Shown piece after piece: positions 51,224-60,200 of a stretch of DNA of 64,000 bases. The position numbers were made by a program, and so were the translations under genes. Where the stretch lies: NCBI GenBank assembly GCA_900540085.1, contig UQEU01000005.1, forward strand, positions 1 through 64,000, written 5' to 3'. The notes under the pieces were generated by a model that ran no database searches, was not told the DNA's origin, and saw only the letters and a list, made by a program, of their open reading frames with translations. The stretch is from an uncultured Eubacteriales bacterium (GTDB taxonomy: Bacteria; Bacillota; Clostridia; Oscillospirales; Acutalibacteraceae). The stretch's first letter is position 1. The number at the start of each line of letters is the position of its first letter.

Positions 51224-52180
51224 TTAATTCTCGTCATGACTAAGGTTAAAACCAAGTGAGGCAAGTTTTGCTATAACTTCATCAAGCGACTTTCTGCCGA
51301 GGTTTCTTACCCTCATCATATCTTCTTCAGATTTACTTATCAAGTCTTCTACTGTATTAATTCCAGCTCTCTTGAGACAGTTGAATGAACGAACGGAAAG
51401 GTCAAGTTCTTCAATAGTCATTTCCAAAACTTTTTGATTTCCGTCGTCGTCTTTTTCGACCATAATAGCCTGACTGCCTACTTCTTCACTCAAATCTACA
51501 AAGAGTGTAAGATGTTCGTTGAGAATTTTAGCAGCAAGTGAAGCTGCTTCGTCAGCCGGAATAGTACCGTCTGTTTCAACATCAAGAATGAGCTTGTCAA
51601 GATCGGTTTGCTGACCTACACGAGTGTTTTCAACATTGTAGTTAACTTTGAGAACAGGCGTGTAAATCGAATCTATTGCAATAGTACCAATCGGGGGCTC
51701 GAGAAGTTGCTTGTTGCGGTCTGAAGGAACATATCCTCTTCCGCCGTCAGCGGTCAACTCCATATTAACGCTTGCGCCCTCATCAAGGTAAGCAATGTGA
51801 AGCTCAGGGTTAAGAATTTCAACATCTGAATCGTGTACAATATCGCCGGCAGTGATTTCACCCTCTCCGTTTGCTTCAATATAGAGAGTTTTAGCACTTT
51901 CGCCGTGTATTTTAAGAATTACGCTTTTAAGATTGAGAACAATCTCGGTTACATCTTCTTTAACATGCGGAATTGTTGAAAATTCATGTAATACACCGTC
52001 AATCTTAACGGAAGTTATTGCATATCCCGGAAGAGATGAAAGAAGAACTCTTCTCATACTGTTTCCGAGAGTTGTGCCGAAACCTCTTTCAAGAGGTTCA
52101 ACAACAAACTTACCTACGCTTCTGCTTCCCTGAGTAGATAAATCTACTATCTCGATTTTAGGCTTATCAATTTCTATCAT
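51224..52180 (-). CDS. rpoA: RNA polymerase alpha subunit
   Basis: The 318-aa protein has the alpha-NTD (residues about 1-230; FVVEPLERGFGTTLGNSMRR at 22-41 is the dimerisation signature) and the alpha-CTD (about 250-318; LSVRSFNCLKRAGINTVEDL), which contacts UP elements and activators. It nucleates assembly of RNA polymerase. Its place between rpsD and rplQ is the standard alpha-operon order. Confidence 0.98.
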   Translation of the reverse strand: MIEIDKPKIEIVDLSTQGSRSVGKFVVEPLERGFGTTLGNSMRRVLLSSLPGYAITSVKIDGVLHEFSTIPHVKEDVTEIVLNLKSVILKIHGESAKTLYIEANGEGEITAGDIVHDSDVEILNPELHIAYLDEGASVNMELTADGGRGYVPSDRNKQLLEPPIGTIAIDSIYTPVLKVNYNVENTRVGQQTDLDKLILDVETDGTIPADEAASLAAKILNEHLTLFVDLSEEVGSQAIMVEKDDDGNQKVLEMTIEELDLSVRSFNCLKRAGINTVEDLISKSEEDMMRVRNLGRKSLDEVIAKLASLGFNLSHDEN

Positions 52181-52226
52181 TTAAAAGCCTCCTATTTCTG
52201 TATTTAAATATCTAAATAATCAGTTA

Positions 52227-52853
52227 TTATTTAGAATAGAACTCGACAATAAGATGTTCTTCTACCGGTACAGTTATCTCTTCTCTTTCAGGAAGTTTAA
52301 CTACCTTTACAGACATAGCTTCTTTATCTGCATCAAGCCACTGCGGAACAGGACGAGCAGCATTAGCTTCAACAACATTTTTAAATTCGTCTGTTGTTTT
52401 GCTTGTTTCTTTAACTGCTACAACATCGCCTGCTTTAACAAGGTATGACGGAATATCAACCTTTTTGCCGTTTACAGTGATGAGCGCATGGTTTACAAAC
52501 TGACGAGCCTGAGCTCTTGAGCTTGCGAAACCTGCTGAGTAAACAACATTATCAAGACGGCTTTCACAAATTTGGAGAAGGTTTGAACCTGTAACACCAG
52601 ATTTGCGTTCAGCCATGAGAAAATACTTATGGAACTGTCCTTCTGCGATACCGTAGTAACGACGGGCTGTTTGTTTAGCTCTAAGCTGAAGTCCGTATTC
52701 AGAAGTCTTTTTACGGTTTTGACCGTGTTGACCCGGAGCGTATGAACGACGCTCGAACGCACATTTTTGTGAGTAACATCTGTCGCCTTTAAGGAAAAGT
52801 TTTTTACCTTCACGGCGACAAAGTTTACATGCGGGACCAGTATATCTTGCCAT
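52227..52853 (-). CDS. rpsD: Ribosomal protein S4
   Basis: The 208-aa protein has the N-terminal zinc motif typical of Gram-positive S4 (CKLCRREGKKLFLKGDRCYS, about 9-30, then CAFERRSYAPG) and the S4 RNA-binding domain (RLDNVVYSAGFASSRAQARQ, about 93-112). S4 nucleates 30S assembly and in many bacteria represses the alpha operon. In this species it is inside the operon, between rpsK and rpoA. Confidence 0.98.
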   Translation of the reverse strand: MARYTGPACKLCRREGKKLFLKGDRCYSQKCAFERRSYAPGQHGQNRKKTSEYGLQLRAKQTARRYYGIAEGQFHKYFLMAERKSGVTGSNLLQICESRLDNVVYSAGFASSRAQARQFVNHALITVNGKKVDIPSYLVKAGDVVAVKETSKTTDEFKNVVEANAARPVPQWLDADKEAMSVKVVKLPEREEITVPVEEHLIVEFYSK

Positions 52854-52873
52854 TTAAAGTCACCTCCAATAAA

Positions 52874-53272
52874 TTAAACACGTCTTCTTTTTGGCGGACG
52901 ACATCCATTATGCGGAATAGGAGTAACATCTTTAATAAGACTTACATCCAAGCCTGCGCTCTGCAATGCTCTGATTGCAGCTTCACGACCTGCGCCCGGA
53001 CCCTTTACATAAACTTCAACAGTTTTCATACCGTGCTCCATTGCTGCTTTAGCTGCTGTTTCAGCTGCTGTTTGAGCTGCGAAAGGAGTTGATTTTCTTG
53101 AACCACGGAAGCCCATTTCGCCTGCGCTTGCCCAAGAAACTGCATTACCTTGAGTGTCGGTAATTGTTACGATAGTGTTATTGAAGGTTGATTGAATATG
53201 GGCAGTACCACGCTCAATATTCTTTTTATCACGACGTCTGCGTGAGCCTGTGGCCTTTTTAGCTGTAGCCAT
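52874..53272 (-). CDS. rpsK: Ribosomal protein S11
   Basis: The 132-aa protein shows GTAHIQSTFNNTIVTITDTQ (about 22-41), FAAQTAAETAAKAAMEHGMK and the C-terminal DVTPIPHNGCRPPKRRRV, all diagnostic of S11, which forms part of the platform around the mRNA exit. It has a basic N-terminal tail (KKATGSRRRRDKKN). Sits 20 bp after rpsM and 20 bp before rpsD. Confidence 0.98.
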   Translation of the reverse strand: MATAKKATGSRRRRDKKNIERGTAHIQSTFNNTIVTITDTQGNAVSWASAGEMGFRGSRKSTPFAAQTAAETAAKAAMEHGMKTVEVYVKGPGAGREAAIRALQSAGLDVSLIKDVTPIPHNGCRPPKRRRV

Positions 53273-53292
53273 ACTACAAATTCCTCCTATGA

Positions 53293-53661
53293 TTATTTCT
53301 TCTTGTTTGCTATTGTCTTTTTAGGACCTTTTCTTGTGCGAGCGTTGTTCTTTGAAGTCTGTCCTCTTACCGGAAGACCTTTTCTATGACGAACGCCGCG
53401 ATAGCAACCAATGTCTATAAGTCTTTTGATGTCGAATGCTGTATCAGAGCGAAGGTCACCTTCAACTCTAAGATTCGCTTCAATGTAATCACGGATTTTT
53501 GAAATCTCGTCCTCAGTTAAATCTCTAACGCGGGTGTCGGGATTAATTCCTGTTGCTTTGATAATGTCATCAGCAGTTTTACGGCCGATACCGTAGATAT
53601 AGGTCAAACCGATTTCAACTCTTTTGTCATTAGGTAAGTCAACACCATTAATTCGTGCCAT
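53293..53661 (-). CDS. rpsM: Ribosomal protein S13
   Basis: The 122-aa protein starts MARINGVDLPNDKRVEIGLT, with YIYGIGRKTADDIIKATGIN (H2TH motif) and the C-terminal basic tail RGQTSKNNARTRKGPKKTIA. It contacts P-site tRNA and bridges to the large subunit. Follows rpmJ by 34 bp. Confidence 0.98.
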   Translation of the reverse strand: MARINGVDLPNDKRVEIGLTYIYGIGRKTADDIIKATGINPDTRVRDLTEDEISKIRDYIEANLRVEGDLRSDTAFDIKRLIDIGCYRGVRHRKGLPVRGQTSKNNARTRKGPKKTIANKKK

Positions 53662-53695
53662 TGTTCAGTTGCACCTCCGATTATTAAGTTCAGGA

Positions 53696-53809
53696 TTAGC
53701 CCTGACGCTGTTTGTGCTTCGGATTTTCACAGATTACCATTACTTTTCCGTTGCGCTTAATTATCTTGCATTTTTCACAAATTTTCTTTACAGAAGGTCT
53801 AACTTTCAT
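53696..53809 (-). CDS. rpmJ: Ribosomal protein L36, zinc form
   Basis: A 37-aa protein, MKVRPSVKKICEKCKIIKRN at the start and ENPKHKQRQG at the end. Cys11, Cys14, Cys27 and His32 form the zinc site of the C+ type. Too short for ordinary ORF listing, but unmistakable. Located between infA and rpsM as in nearly all Firmicutes; GGAGG lies upstream of ATG 53809. Confidence 0.97.
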   Translation of the reverse strand: MKVRPSVKKICEKCKIIKRNGKVMVICENPKHKQRQG

Positions 53810-53827
53810 TTATTTATCCTCCTTCAT

Positions 53828-54049
53828 TTACTTTGAACGCCATATAATACGGCCTTTTGTAAGGTCATACGGTGACATTTCAATAGTTACCTTATCTCCC
53901 GGAAGAATACGAATGTTATTCATTCTTAATTTTCCGGAAATATGGGCTAAAATTATATGATTATTGTTAATTGCTACTTTAAACATTGTGTTTGGAAGCA
54001 ATTCAACTACAATACCTTCAACTTCAATCATATCTGACTTTGACATCAT
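53828..54049 (-). CDS. infA: Translation initiation factor IF-1
   Basis: The 73-aa S1-like OB-fold protein (MSKSDMIEVEGIVVELLPNT; LAHISGKLRMNNIRILPGDK; MSPYDLTKGRIIWRSK) binds the 30S A site during initiation. Two ATGs in tandem allow a 73- or 72-aa product; GAGAGG lies upstream. The 96 bp between map and infA hold no supported gene, so the small KOW-domain gene found there in some Firmicutes is missing. Confidence 0.97.
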   Translation of the reverse strand: MMSKSDMIEVEGIVVELLPNTMFKVAINNNHIILAHISGKLRMNNIRILPGDKVTIEMSPYDLTKGRIIWRSK

Positions 54050-54145
54050 TTTACCTCTCTTAACAACTTAATAGTTTTGTTGTTGATGATGTAGTATTAA
54101 CTGGAATCACATTCTCGGTTTTCAAACCTGCAATTGATATGCTTT

Positions 54146-54895
54146 CTAAAATTTTGTCATAATAACGGGACCGTTAGAAGTAACAGCAACAGTGTGCTCA
54201 AAATGAGCAGAAAGTTTACCGTCAGCAGTTTTAACAGTCCAACCGTCAGAAAGCTGTTTTACCTTATAGGTTCCCAGATTAATCATCGGTTCAATTGCCA
54301 ATGTCATTCCGGGTAACAGTCTGATACCACGTCCGGCGTGGCCGAAGTTAGGTACACTCGGTTCTTCGTGCAGTTTTGTGCCTACGCCGTGACCGACATA
54401 GTCACGAACAACCGAAAAACCTCTATCCTCGACATAGGTCTGAACTGCATTTGCTATATCGCCGATTCTGTTGCCGGGAACGGCAAGCTCGATAGCCTTA
54501 TACAAGCTCTCACGAGTTGCGTTCATCAGCCGCTCTGCTTCGGGGGAGCATTTTCCCGCAGCAAATGTGGCAGCATTATCGCCGTTGTAGCCGTTTTTAG
54601 CAGCACCAAGGTCGATACTTACTATATCGCCTTCCTTGATGATGCGGTTTTTGTTCGGAATGCCGTGAATAACTTCATCATTTATGGAAATACATGCAGT
54701 AGCAGGAAAACCTCCATAGTTTAAAAAGTTCGGCGTTGCTCCCGACTTTATGATAAAATCGTATGCCAACTTATCTATTTCCCAAGTGGAAACACCCGGT
54801 TTTACGGCTTCGCCTGCTATCTGTAATGCTTCAGCCGAAATCTCGCACGCTTCTTTCATAAGCTCGAGTTCTCGGTTTGTCTTCAGCACAATCAT
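54146..54895 (-). CDS. map: Methionine aminopeptidase type I
   Basis: The 249-aa enzyme removes the initiator Met. Metal ligands are visible in VSIDLGAAKNGYNGDNAATF (the two Asps), VRDYVGHGVGTKLHEEPSVP (His and neighbours), LAIEPMINLG (Glu) and AHFEHTVAVTSNGP (Glu). Type Ia, without the N-terminal zinc domain. It follows adk by 2 bp in the conserved secY-adk-map-infA order. Confidence 0.97.
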   Translation of the reverse strand: MIVLKTNRELELMKEACEISAEALQIAGEAVKPGVSTWEIDKLAYDFIIKSGATPNFLNYGGFPATACISINDEVIHGIPNKNRIIKEGDIVSIDLGAAKNGYNGDNAATFAAGKCSPEAERLMNATRESLYKAIELAVPGNRIGDIANAVQTYVEDRGFSVVRDYVGHGVGTKLHEEPSVPNFGHAGRGIRLLPGMTLAIEPMINLGTYKVKQLSDGWTVKTADGKLSAHFEHTVAVTSNGPVIMTKF

Positions 54896-54897
54896 GC

Positions 54898-55530
54898 TTA
54901 ATCCTCCAAAGCTTTAAAGACGAGTGCAGTAGTATCTGCAACTTTTTCCTGACCTTCAACTATACTCAGCTTACCTCTTTGCTGATAAAAATCTTTAAGA
55001 GGTTCAGTTTGAATATGATACTCTTTGAGTCTTCTCTGAACTGTGTCAGGATGGTCGTCTTTTCGCTGAATTAATTCGCCGCCACAAGCGTCACAAACAC
55101 CCTCAACCTGAGGTTTTTTGTAAAGCATGTGGTAAGAGTTTGCACACTTTGCACAAACACGGCGACCACTCATTCTTGCAGTGATTTTTTCATCTGGAAC
55201 TTCGATGTCGATAACTTTATCAATCTCGACACCCATATCCTCAAGCGCTTGAGCCTGAGGAATGGTTCTCGGAAATCCGTCAAGAATGAAACCGTTTTTG
55301 CAATCCGGTTCATTTAACCTGTCCTTGATGATACCGATTACAACTTCATCGGGTACAAGGTCTCCGGCGTCCATATAAGACTTTGCTTTAAGTCCCATTT
55401 CAGTACCGTCTTTTACAGCGGCACGAATGATGTTACCGGTTGAAACTGCTGGAATATTTAATTTTTCACAAATCTTTTCAGCCTGCGTGCCTTTGCCGGC
55501 ACCCGGGGCTCCGAGAAGAATTAGTTTCAT
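54898..55530 (-). CDS. adk: Adenylate kinase, zinc-lid type
   Basis: The 210-aa enzyme starts at ATG 55530 (MKLILLGAPGAGKGTQAEKI) with AAAGGG upstream; the longer frame overlaps secY. P-loop GAPGAGKGT (7-15), GFPRTIPQA (about 84-92) and the LID with CAKCANSY...CDACGGEL, four Cys that bind zinc in Gram-positive enzymes. It catalyses 2 ADP = ATP + AMP. Located between secY and map. Confidence 0.97.
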   Translation of the reverse strand: MKLILLGAPGAGKGTQAEKICEKLNIPAVSTGNIIRAAVKDGTEMGLKAKSYMDAGDLVPDEVVIGIIKDRLNEPDCKNGFILDGFPRTIPQAQALEDMGVEIDKVIDIEVPDEKITARMSGRRVCAKCANSYHMLYKKPQVEGVCDACGGELIQRKDDHPDTVQRRLKEYHIQTEPLKDFYQQRGKLSIVEGQEKVADTTALVFKALED

Positions 55531-55546
55531 TTGATTAAACCCTTTC

Positions 55547-56896
55547 TTAATCAAGGAATCCTTTATAGTGTCTCATCATCATTTGAGATTCGAGTTGACG
55601 AACTGTTTCAAGTGCTACACCGCACATAATGATGATAGATGTACCGCCGAGTGAGATAGACATTCCGCCGTCTGCTCCTCCTTCTGTAAGAGGCGGGATA
55701 GCCGCATCACAGATGAGTGAATAGATGATTGGGAACAATGCGACAACGCTGAGCATAAGTGCACCGATAAGTGTAAGTCTGCTAAGCACTCTGAAAATAT
55801 AATCAGAGGTCGGTCTGCCCGGACGAATACCTGGGATTGAGCCGTTATTTTTACGCAAATTGTTTGCCATTTCTATTGGATTGTATTGAATTGTTGAATA
55901 GAAATAAGCAAAGAAAATGATAAGAAGGAAATACATTATAGCGTACCACCAACTGTCGCCTTGGAAAGCCTTAAAGAAGCCTTCCCAGAATGTACCTTCA
56001 TATTTATCAGATGAAATGAACATCTGAACGGTGCCCGGAAGCGAAAGAATTGAACTTGCAAAAATTACGGGAAGAACGCCGCTCATATTTACCTTAATCG
56101 GCATATGAGTTGACTGACCGCCCATCATCTTTCTGCCTACAACACGCTTAGCGTATTGAATAGGAAGTCTTCTTTCTGAATTGTCCATAAATACGATGTA
56201 TACAATCATAAGTAAGAACAAAACAATTACAACGGGAACAAGGAACTTATAAACCAATCTACCTGTATCGAGATACTGGAAGAGTTGTTTGATAAGTGTT
56301 GGGAATCTTGAAACGATACCTGCAAAAAGTATGATTGAGATACCATTGCCGATACCCTGTATTGAAATCTGTTCGCCGAGCCACATAATAATTGCTGTGC
56401 CTGCGGTAAGAACAGTGATGATAACGATAGCTTGGAATACTGCTGCAAAACCTTCAAATGCATTGCCAGCAGCATCTGTCATAAGATAGCCGTTTGCTCT
56501 GAGGAAGAAGAAGTAAGCAAGAGACTGCAAAACACCGAGACCTACTGTAAGGAAACGAGTGATTGTTGACAACTTTCTTCTGCCTTCTTCGCCTTCTTTT
56601 TGCAATCTTTCAAGAGAAGGAATTGCAACAGCAAGCAACTGAATGATGATTTGAGCGTTGATATACGGTGTAATCGACATAGCGAAAATTGTACCGTAAG
56701 TAAACGCACTACCGGTCATCAAACTGAGGTAAGTAAGGATAGTGTTGCCCTTACCTACATCAATTTCGTTTACTATGCTTAAGAACGGAACAGGAATAAC
56801 TGAACCGATTCTGAATATAAGAACTATCAAACAGGTGAATAAAATCTTTTTTCTGATTTCCGGTACTTTCCATGCATTAATGAAAGTCTTAATCAT
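55547..56896 (-). CDS. secY: Preprotein translocase subunit SecY
   Basis: The 449-aa channel protein has ten membrane segments. Conserved parts: IGSVIPVPFLS, the plug region after helix 1, TPYINAQIIIQLLAVAIPSL, QKEGEEGRRKLSTITR (cytoplasmic loop), RRLPIQYAKRVVGRKMMGGQ and the C-terminal RQLESQMMMRHYKGFLD. It forms the Sec channel with SecE and SecG. Its ATG directly abuts the rplO stop, so the genes are coupled. Confidence 0.98.
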   Translation of the reverse strand: MIKTFINAWKVPEIRKKILFTCLIVLIFRIGSVIPVPFLSIVNEIDVGKGNTILTYLSLMTGSAFTYGTIFAMSITPYINAQIIIQLLAVAIPSLERLQKEGEEGRRKLSTITRFLTVGLGVLQSLAYFFFLRANGYLMTDAAGNAFEGFAAVFQAIVIITVLTAGTAIIMWLGEQISIQGIGNGISIILFAGIVSRFPTLIKQLFQYLDTGRLVYKFLVPVVIVLFLLMIVYIVFMDNSERRLPIQYAKRVVGRKMMGGQSTHMPIKVNMSGVLPVIFASSILSLPGTVQMFISSDKYEGTFWEGFFKAFQGDSWWYAIMYFLLIIFFAYFYSTIQYNPIEMANNLRKNNGSIPGIRPGRPTSDYIFRVLSRLTLIGALMLSVVALFPIIYSLICDAAIPPLTEGGADGGMSISLGGTSIIIMCGVALETVRQLESQMMMRHYKGFLD

Positions 56897-57340
56897 TTAA
56901 AGCACCTCCACCGTTCCACCTGCTGCTTCGATTTTTGCTTTAGCACTTTCTGAAGCGGCACTTACCTTTACAGTTAATGCCTTAGTGATTTCGCCTCTTC
57001 CGAGAACTTTTACACCGTCAAGTTCTTTTTTGATAAGACCTGCTGCTTTAAGGCTTTCAGCGTCAACAACAGCACCAGCCTCGAATTTTTCTTCAAGGGA
57101 AGAAAGGTTTACAATTGCATATTCTGTTGCAAAGATATTGTTAAAACCTCTTTTAGGTACTCGTCTTTGAAGTGGCATCTGACCGCCTTCAAAGCCGAAG
57201 CGTCTGCTGTAACCTGAACGAGATTTTTGACCTTTCTGGCCTTTACCTGCTGTCTTACCTTGACCTGAAGCAGTACCACGACCAACTCTTTTTACAGACT
57301 TCTTTGAGCCTGCAGCGGGAGAAAGTTCATGCAATTTCAT
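56897..57340 (-). CDS. rplO: Ribosomal protein L15
   Basis: The 147-aa protein starts MKLHELSPAAGSKKSVKRVG, followed by the glycine/basic segment GRGTASGQGKTAGKGQKGQK and FEGGQMPLQRRVPKRGFNN, typical of L15, an assembly protein of the 50S core. It lies 16 bp after rpmD and abuts secY. Confidence 0.98.
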   Translation of the reverse strand: MKLHELSPAAGSKKSVKRVGRGTASGQGKTAGKGQKGQKSRSGYSRRFGFEGGQMPLQRRVPKRGFNNIFATEYAIVNLSSLEEKFEAGAVVDAESLKAAGLIKKELDGVKVLGRGEITKALTVKVSAASESAKAKIEAAGGTVEVL

Positions 57341-57356
57341 TATTCCGGCACCTCCC

Positions 57357-57533
57357 TTATTCTTCTACTGTTACAAGGTGAGATATTTTATTAATCTTAC
57401 CTTTTGTTTGAGCGTTGTCAGGTTGAACCGAAACATCGCCGATTTTACGAAGACCAAGGGAATGAGCGGTGGCAATTTGGTCTTTTTTGCTTCCGATTAA
57501 GCTTTTTGTAAGTTTAACTTTAATATCAGCCAT
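57357..57533 (-). CDS. rpmD: Ribosomal protein L30
   Basis: A 58-aa protein (start MADIKVKLTKSLIGSKKDQI; end INKISHLVTVEE) with the bacterial L30 signature TAHSLGLRKIGDVSVQPDNA. It is below the usual ORF size cut-off but sits exactly between rpsE (13 bp) and rplO (16 bp), with GGAGGGG upstream of ATG 57533. Confidence 0.97.
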   Translation of the reverse strand: MADIKVKLTKSLIGSKKDQIATAHSLGLRKIGDVSVQPDNAQTKGKINKISHLVTVEE

Positions 57534-57546
57534 TATCCACCCCTCC

Positions 57547-58050
57547 TTAACCTAAAATCTCTTTTGTTGATTTGCCGCGAATAGCAGCAACTTCTTCTGC
57601 ATTACGAAGTTGAGCAAGTCCATTGATAGTTGCTCTAACAACATTGCAAGGGTTATTTGAACGGAGAGCCTTTGTTCTGATGTCCTGAATACCGACTGTT
57701 TCAACAACGGCACGAACGGGACCGCCGGCAATAACTCCTGTACCTTCTGCAGCCGGTTTAAGAAGAACCACACCTGCACCGAATTTACCGATAACCTCAT
57801 GAGGAATTGTTGTTCCTTTGAGTGATACCTTAATAAGATTTTTCTTTGCGTCTTCAATACCTTTACGGATAGCGTCCGGAACTTCACCGGATTTACCAAG
57901 ACCAAATCCAACATGTCCGTTATGGTCGCCTACAACTACAAGAGCAGAAAATTTAAAAATACGACCGCCCTTTACTGTTTTTGATACACGGTTGATAGCA
58001 ACAACTCTTTCTTCAAGTTCCATTGAAGATGCGTCAATCTTTGTAGCCAA
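57547..58050 (-). CDS. rpsE: Ribosomal protein S5
   Basis: The 167-aa protein shows LEERVVAINRVSKTVKGGRI (about 12-31), VGDHNGHVGFGLGKSGEVPD and GGPVRAVVETVGIQDIRTKA, the S5 N-terminal dsRNA-binding and C-terminal folds. S5 supports decoding fidelity and mRNA unwinding at the entry channel. Placed 19 bp after rplR. Confidence 0.98.
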   Translation of the reverse strand: MATKIDASSMELEERVVAINRVSKTVKGGRIFKFSALVVVGDHNGHVGFGLGKSGEVPDAIRKGIEDAKKNLIKVSLKGTTIPHEVIGKFGAGVVLLKPAAEGTGVIAGGPVRAVVETVGIQDIRTKALRSNNPCNVVRATINGLAQLRNAEEVAAIRGKSTKEILG

Positions 58051-58068
58051 AAGTCTTTACCTCCTTCA

Positions 58069-58425
58069 TCAGAACTTAAGTCCGCCTTCACGAGCGCCGT
58101 CTGCAAGTGCAGCTACGCGGCCGTGATAAACATATCCGCCACGGTCAAAAACGCATTTTTCAATGCCTTTTTCAGTGGCTCTTTTTGCTAATAAACTTCC
58201 AACTGCTTTAGCAGCTTCGACATTTCCGCCGTATGCAAACTCTTTTTCAGTTGTTGAAGCGCTTGCGATTGTAACACCGTTAACATCGTCAATCAACTGA
58301 GCATATATATTGCTGAGGGAGCGATATACATTGAGTCTCGGACATTCAGCAGTACCTGATACCTTCGCACGAACGCGGGCATGGCGTTTCTGTCTTGTTT
58401 TGTTAACATCTCGTCTTGAAACCAT
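58069..58425 (-). CDS. rplR: Ribosomal protein L18
   Basis: The 118-aa protein starts MVSRRDVNKTRQKRHARVRA, with GTAECPRLNVYRSLSNIYAQ and the C-terminal DRGGYVYHGRVAALADGARE, characteristic of L18, a 5S rRNA-binding protein. Follows rplF by 18 bp. Confidence 0.98.
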   Translation of the reverse strand: MVSRRDVNKTRQKRHARVRAKVSGTAECPRLNVYRSLSNIYAQLIDDVNGVTIASASTTEKEFAYGGNVEAAKAVGSLLAKRATEKGIEKCVFDRGGYVYHGRVAALADGAREGGLKF

Positions 58426-58443
58426 TAGTAATTCACTCCTTTA

Positions 58444-58986
58444 TTATTTCTTACCTGCTTTACCTTCCTTGCGGCGAATATGCTCTTCAGCATACTTAAT
58501 ACCTTTGCCCTTGTAAGGTTCAGGAAGTCTTTTCTCACGAATTTGTGCTGCGAATTGACCAACCTTTTGTTTGTCGCAACCGCTAACAACGATAGCGTTT
58601 GCATTTGGGCAAGTAACTTCTACACCGTCAAGAGGTTCCATAATTACTTGATGAGAGTAACCGAGGTTCATTACAAGAGTTTTACCTTGCATTTGAACAC
58701 GGTAACCAACGCCGTTTACTTCAAGATTTTTTGTAAAACCTTCAGTAACACCTTTAACCATATTAGCTATAAGTGAACGGCTAAGACCATGAAGAGCTCT
58801 GTTCTCTTTCTCATCGTTTGGTCTTGTTACTAAAATTTCGCTGCCTTCAACGCTGACTGTTATGTTTTTGTGAACATTTTGAGTAAGGATACCCTTAGGT
58901 CCTTTTACGGTAACAGTATTTGCGTCGTTTACATTAACTTCAACTCCGGCAGGAATTACGATAGGCATTTTGCCGATACGAGACAT
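58444..58986 (-). CDS. rplF: Ribosomal protein L6
   Basis: The 180-aa protein starts MSRIGKMPIVIPAGVEVNVN and has two similar L6 folds; the C-terminal signature PEPYKGKGIKYAEEHIRRKE is clear. It binds 23S rRNA near the factor-binding site. 15 bp after rpsH. Confidence 0.98.
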   Translation of the reverse strand: MSRIGKMPIVIPAGVEVNVNDANTVTVKGPKGILTQNVHKNITVSVEGSEILVTRPNDEKENRALHGLSRSLIANMVKGVTEGFTKNLEVNGVGYRVQMQGKTLVMNLGYSHQVIMEPLDGVEVTCPNANAIVVSGCDKQKVGQFAAQIREKRLPEPYKGKGIKYAEEHIRRKEGKAGKK

Positions 58987-59001
58987 TCCAACTGCACCTC
59001 C

Positions 59002-59400
59002 TTACCAAATAAATGCTAACACTTCGCCGCCAACATTTTGTTTGCGAGCTTCTTTGTCAGTCATTACGCCTTTAGATGTGGAAATGATTGCTACACCAAG
59101 TCCTCTCATTACTTTAGGCATATCTTCTACATTTGAATATTTACGAAGACCGGGCTTTGATACTCTGCGAAGACCGGTAATAACCTGTGATTTACCTTCG
59201 CCATATTTAAGAGTAACACGGATAACGCCCTGTTTACCGTCTTCAATTACTTTGTATCCTTTGATATATCCTTCATCTACAAGAATCTGAGCGATTGCCT
59301 TCTTCATGTTAGATGCGGGAATATCTACTGTATCGTGTTTTGCAGAATTTGCATTGCGAATTCTTGTAAGCATATCTGCAATAGGGTCTGTTATATGCAT
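59002..59400 (-). CDS. rpsH: Ribosomal protein S8
   Basis: The 132-aa protein starts MHITDPIADMLTRIRNANSA and ends with the S8 signature GVAIISTSKGVMTDKEARKQ NVGGEVLAFIW (two consecutive pieces). It organises the central domain of 16S rRNA and, in many bacteria, represses the spc operon. 39 bp after rpsN. Confidence 0.98.
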   Translation of the reverse strand: MHITDPIADMLTRIRNANSAKHDTVDIPASNMKKAIAQILVDEGYIKGYKVIEDGKQGVIRVTLKYGEGKSQVITGLRRVSKPGLRKYSNVEDMPKVMRGLGVAIISTSKGVMTDKEARKQNVGGEVLAFIW

Positions 59401-59439
59401 TGATATTTCCTCCTTTATAAATTAGCAACTGCCTGATTC

Positions 59440-59625
59440 TTACCAGGATGATTTTTTAACACCCGGAATTTCGCCTTTGTGAGCGAGTTCACGGAAGCAA
59501 ATGCGACATACGCCGTACTTACGAAGATAAGCATGAGGTCTACCGCAGATTTTGCATCTGTTATAAGCTCTTGTTGAATACTTTGCAGGTCTTTGCTGCT
59601 TTACTTTCATAGATGTTTTAGCCAC
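59440..59625 (-). CDS. rpsN: Ribosomal protein S14, zinc (type Z)
   Basis: A 61-aa protein with CKICGRPHAYLRKYGVCRIC (about 24-43): two CxxC pairs that bind zinc. The short, Cys-containing type Z is standard in Firmicutes, in contrast to the long Cys-free type. It follows rplE by 12 bp. Confidence 0.98.
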   Translation of the reverse strand: MAKTSMKVKQQRPAKYSTRAYNRCKICGRPHAYLRKYGVCRICFRELAHKGEIPGVKKSSW

Positions 59626-59637
59626 GATAATCCCTCC

Positions 59638-60180
59638 TTACTTAGCAAACGGTGCGCCCATGAGAGCTAAAAGTTCACGAGCCTCTTCGTCAGTATTTGC
59701 AGTTGTTACAAAACAGATATCCATACCTCTTACAGTATCGATTTTATCATAGTCAATCTCAGGGAAAATAAGTTGTTCCTTAATACCCATTGAGTAGTTG
59801 CCTCTGCCGTCGAATGAATTCGGGTTGATACCTCTGAAGTCACGAACACGAGGAAGAGCGAGATTGAAAAATCTGTCCATAAATTCATACATTCTGTCGC
59901 CTCTGAGTGTAACTTTAACACCGATTGGCATTCCCTCACGGAGTTTGAAGTTAGCAACAGATTTCTTTGCTTTACAAATTATCGGTTTTTGACCTGTAAT
60001 TTGGTTAAGGTCGTTGACAATAGCGTCAACAACTTTTGAGTTGTCACGAGCTTCGCCGCAACCAACATTGATAACAATTTTATCGAACTTCGGGATTTGC
60101 ATAACAGATTTATACTCGAATTTCTTCATCAATGCCGGAGCTACTTCACTCTTATAGGTTTCTTTTAACCTTGCAGCCAT
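59638..60180 (-). CDS. rplE: Ribosomal protein L5
   Basis: The 180-aa protein shows YKSVMQIPKFDKIVINVGCG (about 23-42), ITGQKPIICKAKKSVANFKL and DFRGINPNSFDGRGNYSMGI, typical L5. It binds 5S rRNA and touches P-site tRNA. 20 bp after rplX. Confidence 0.98.
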   Translation of the reverse strand: MAARLKETYKSEVAPALMKKFEYKSVMQIPKFDKIVINVGCGEARDNSKVVDAIVNDLNQITGQKPIICKAKKSVANFKLREGMPIGVKVTLRGDRMYEFMDRFFNLALPRVRDFRGINPNSFDGRGNYSMGIKEQLIFPEIDYDKIDTVRGMDICFVTTANTDEEARELLALMGAPFAK

Positions 60181-60200
60181 TTGTTATGTTCCTCCCTTAC

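Noticed and set aside
54050..54145. Possible KOW-domain gene between map and infA
   Set aside because: Only a 16-codon frame without a convincing start is present; no KOW motif seen.
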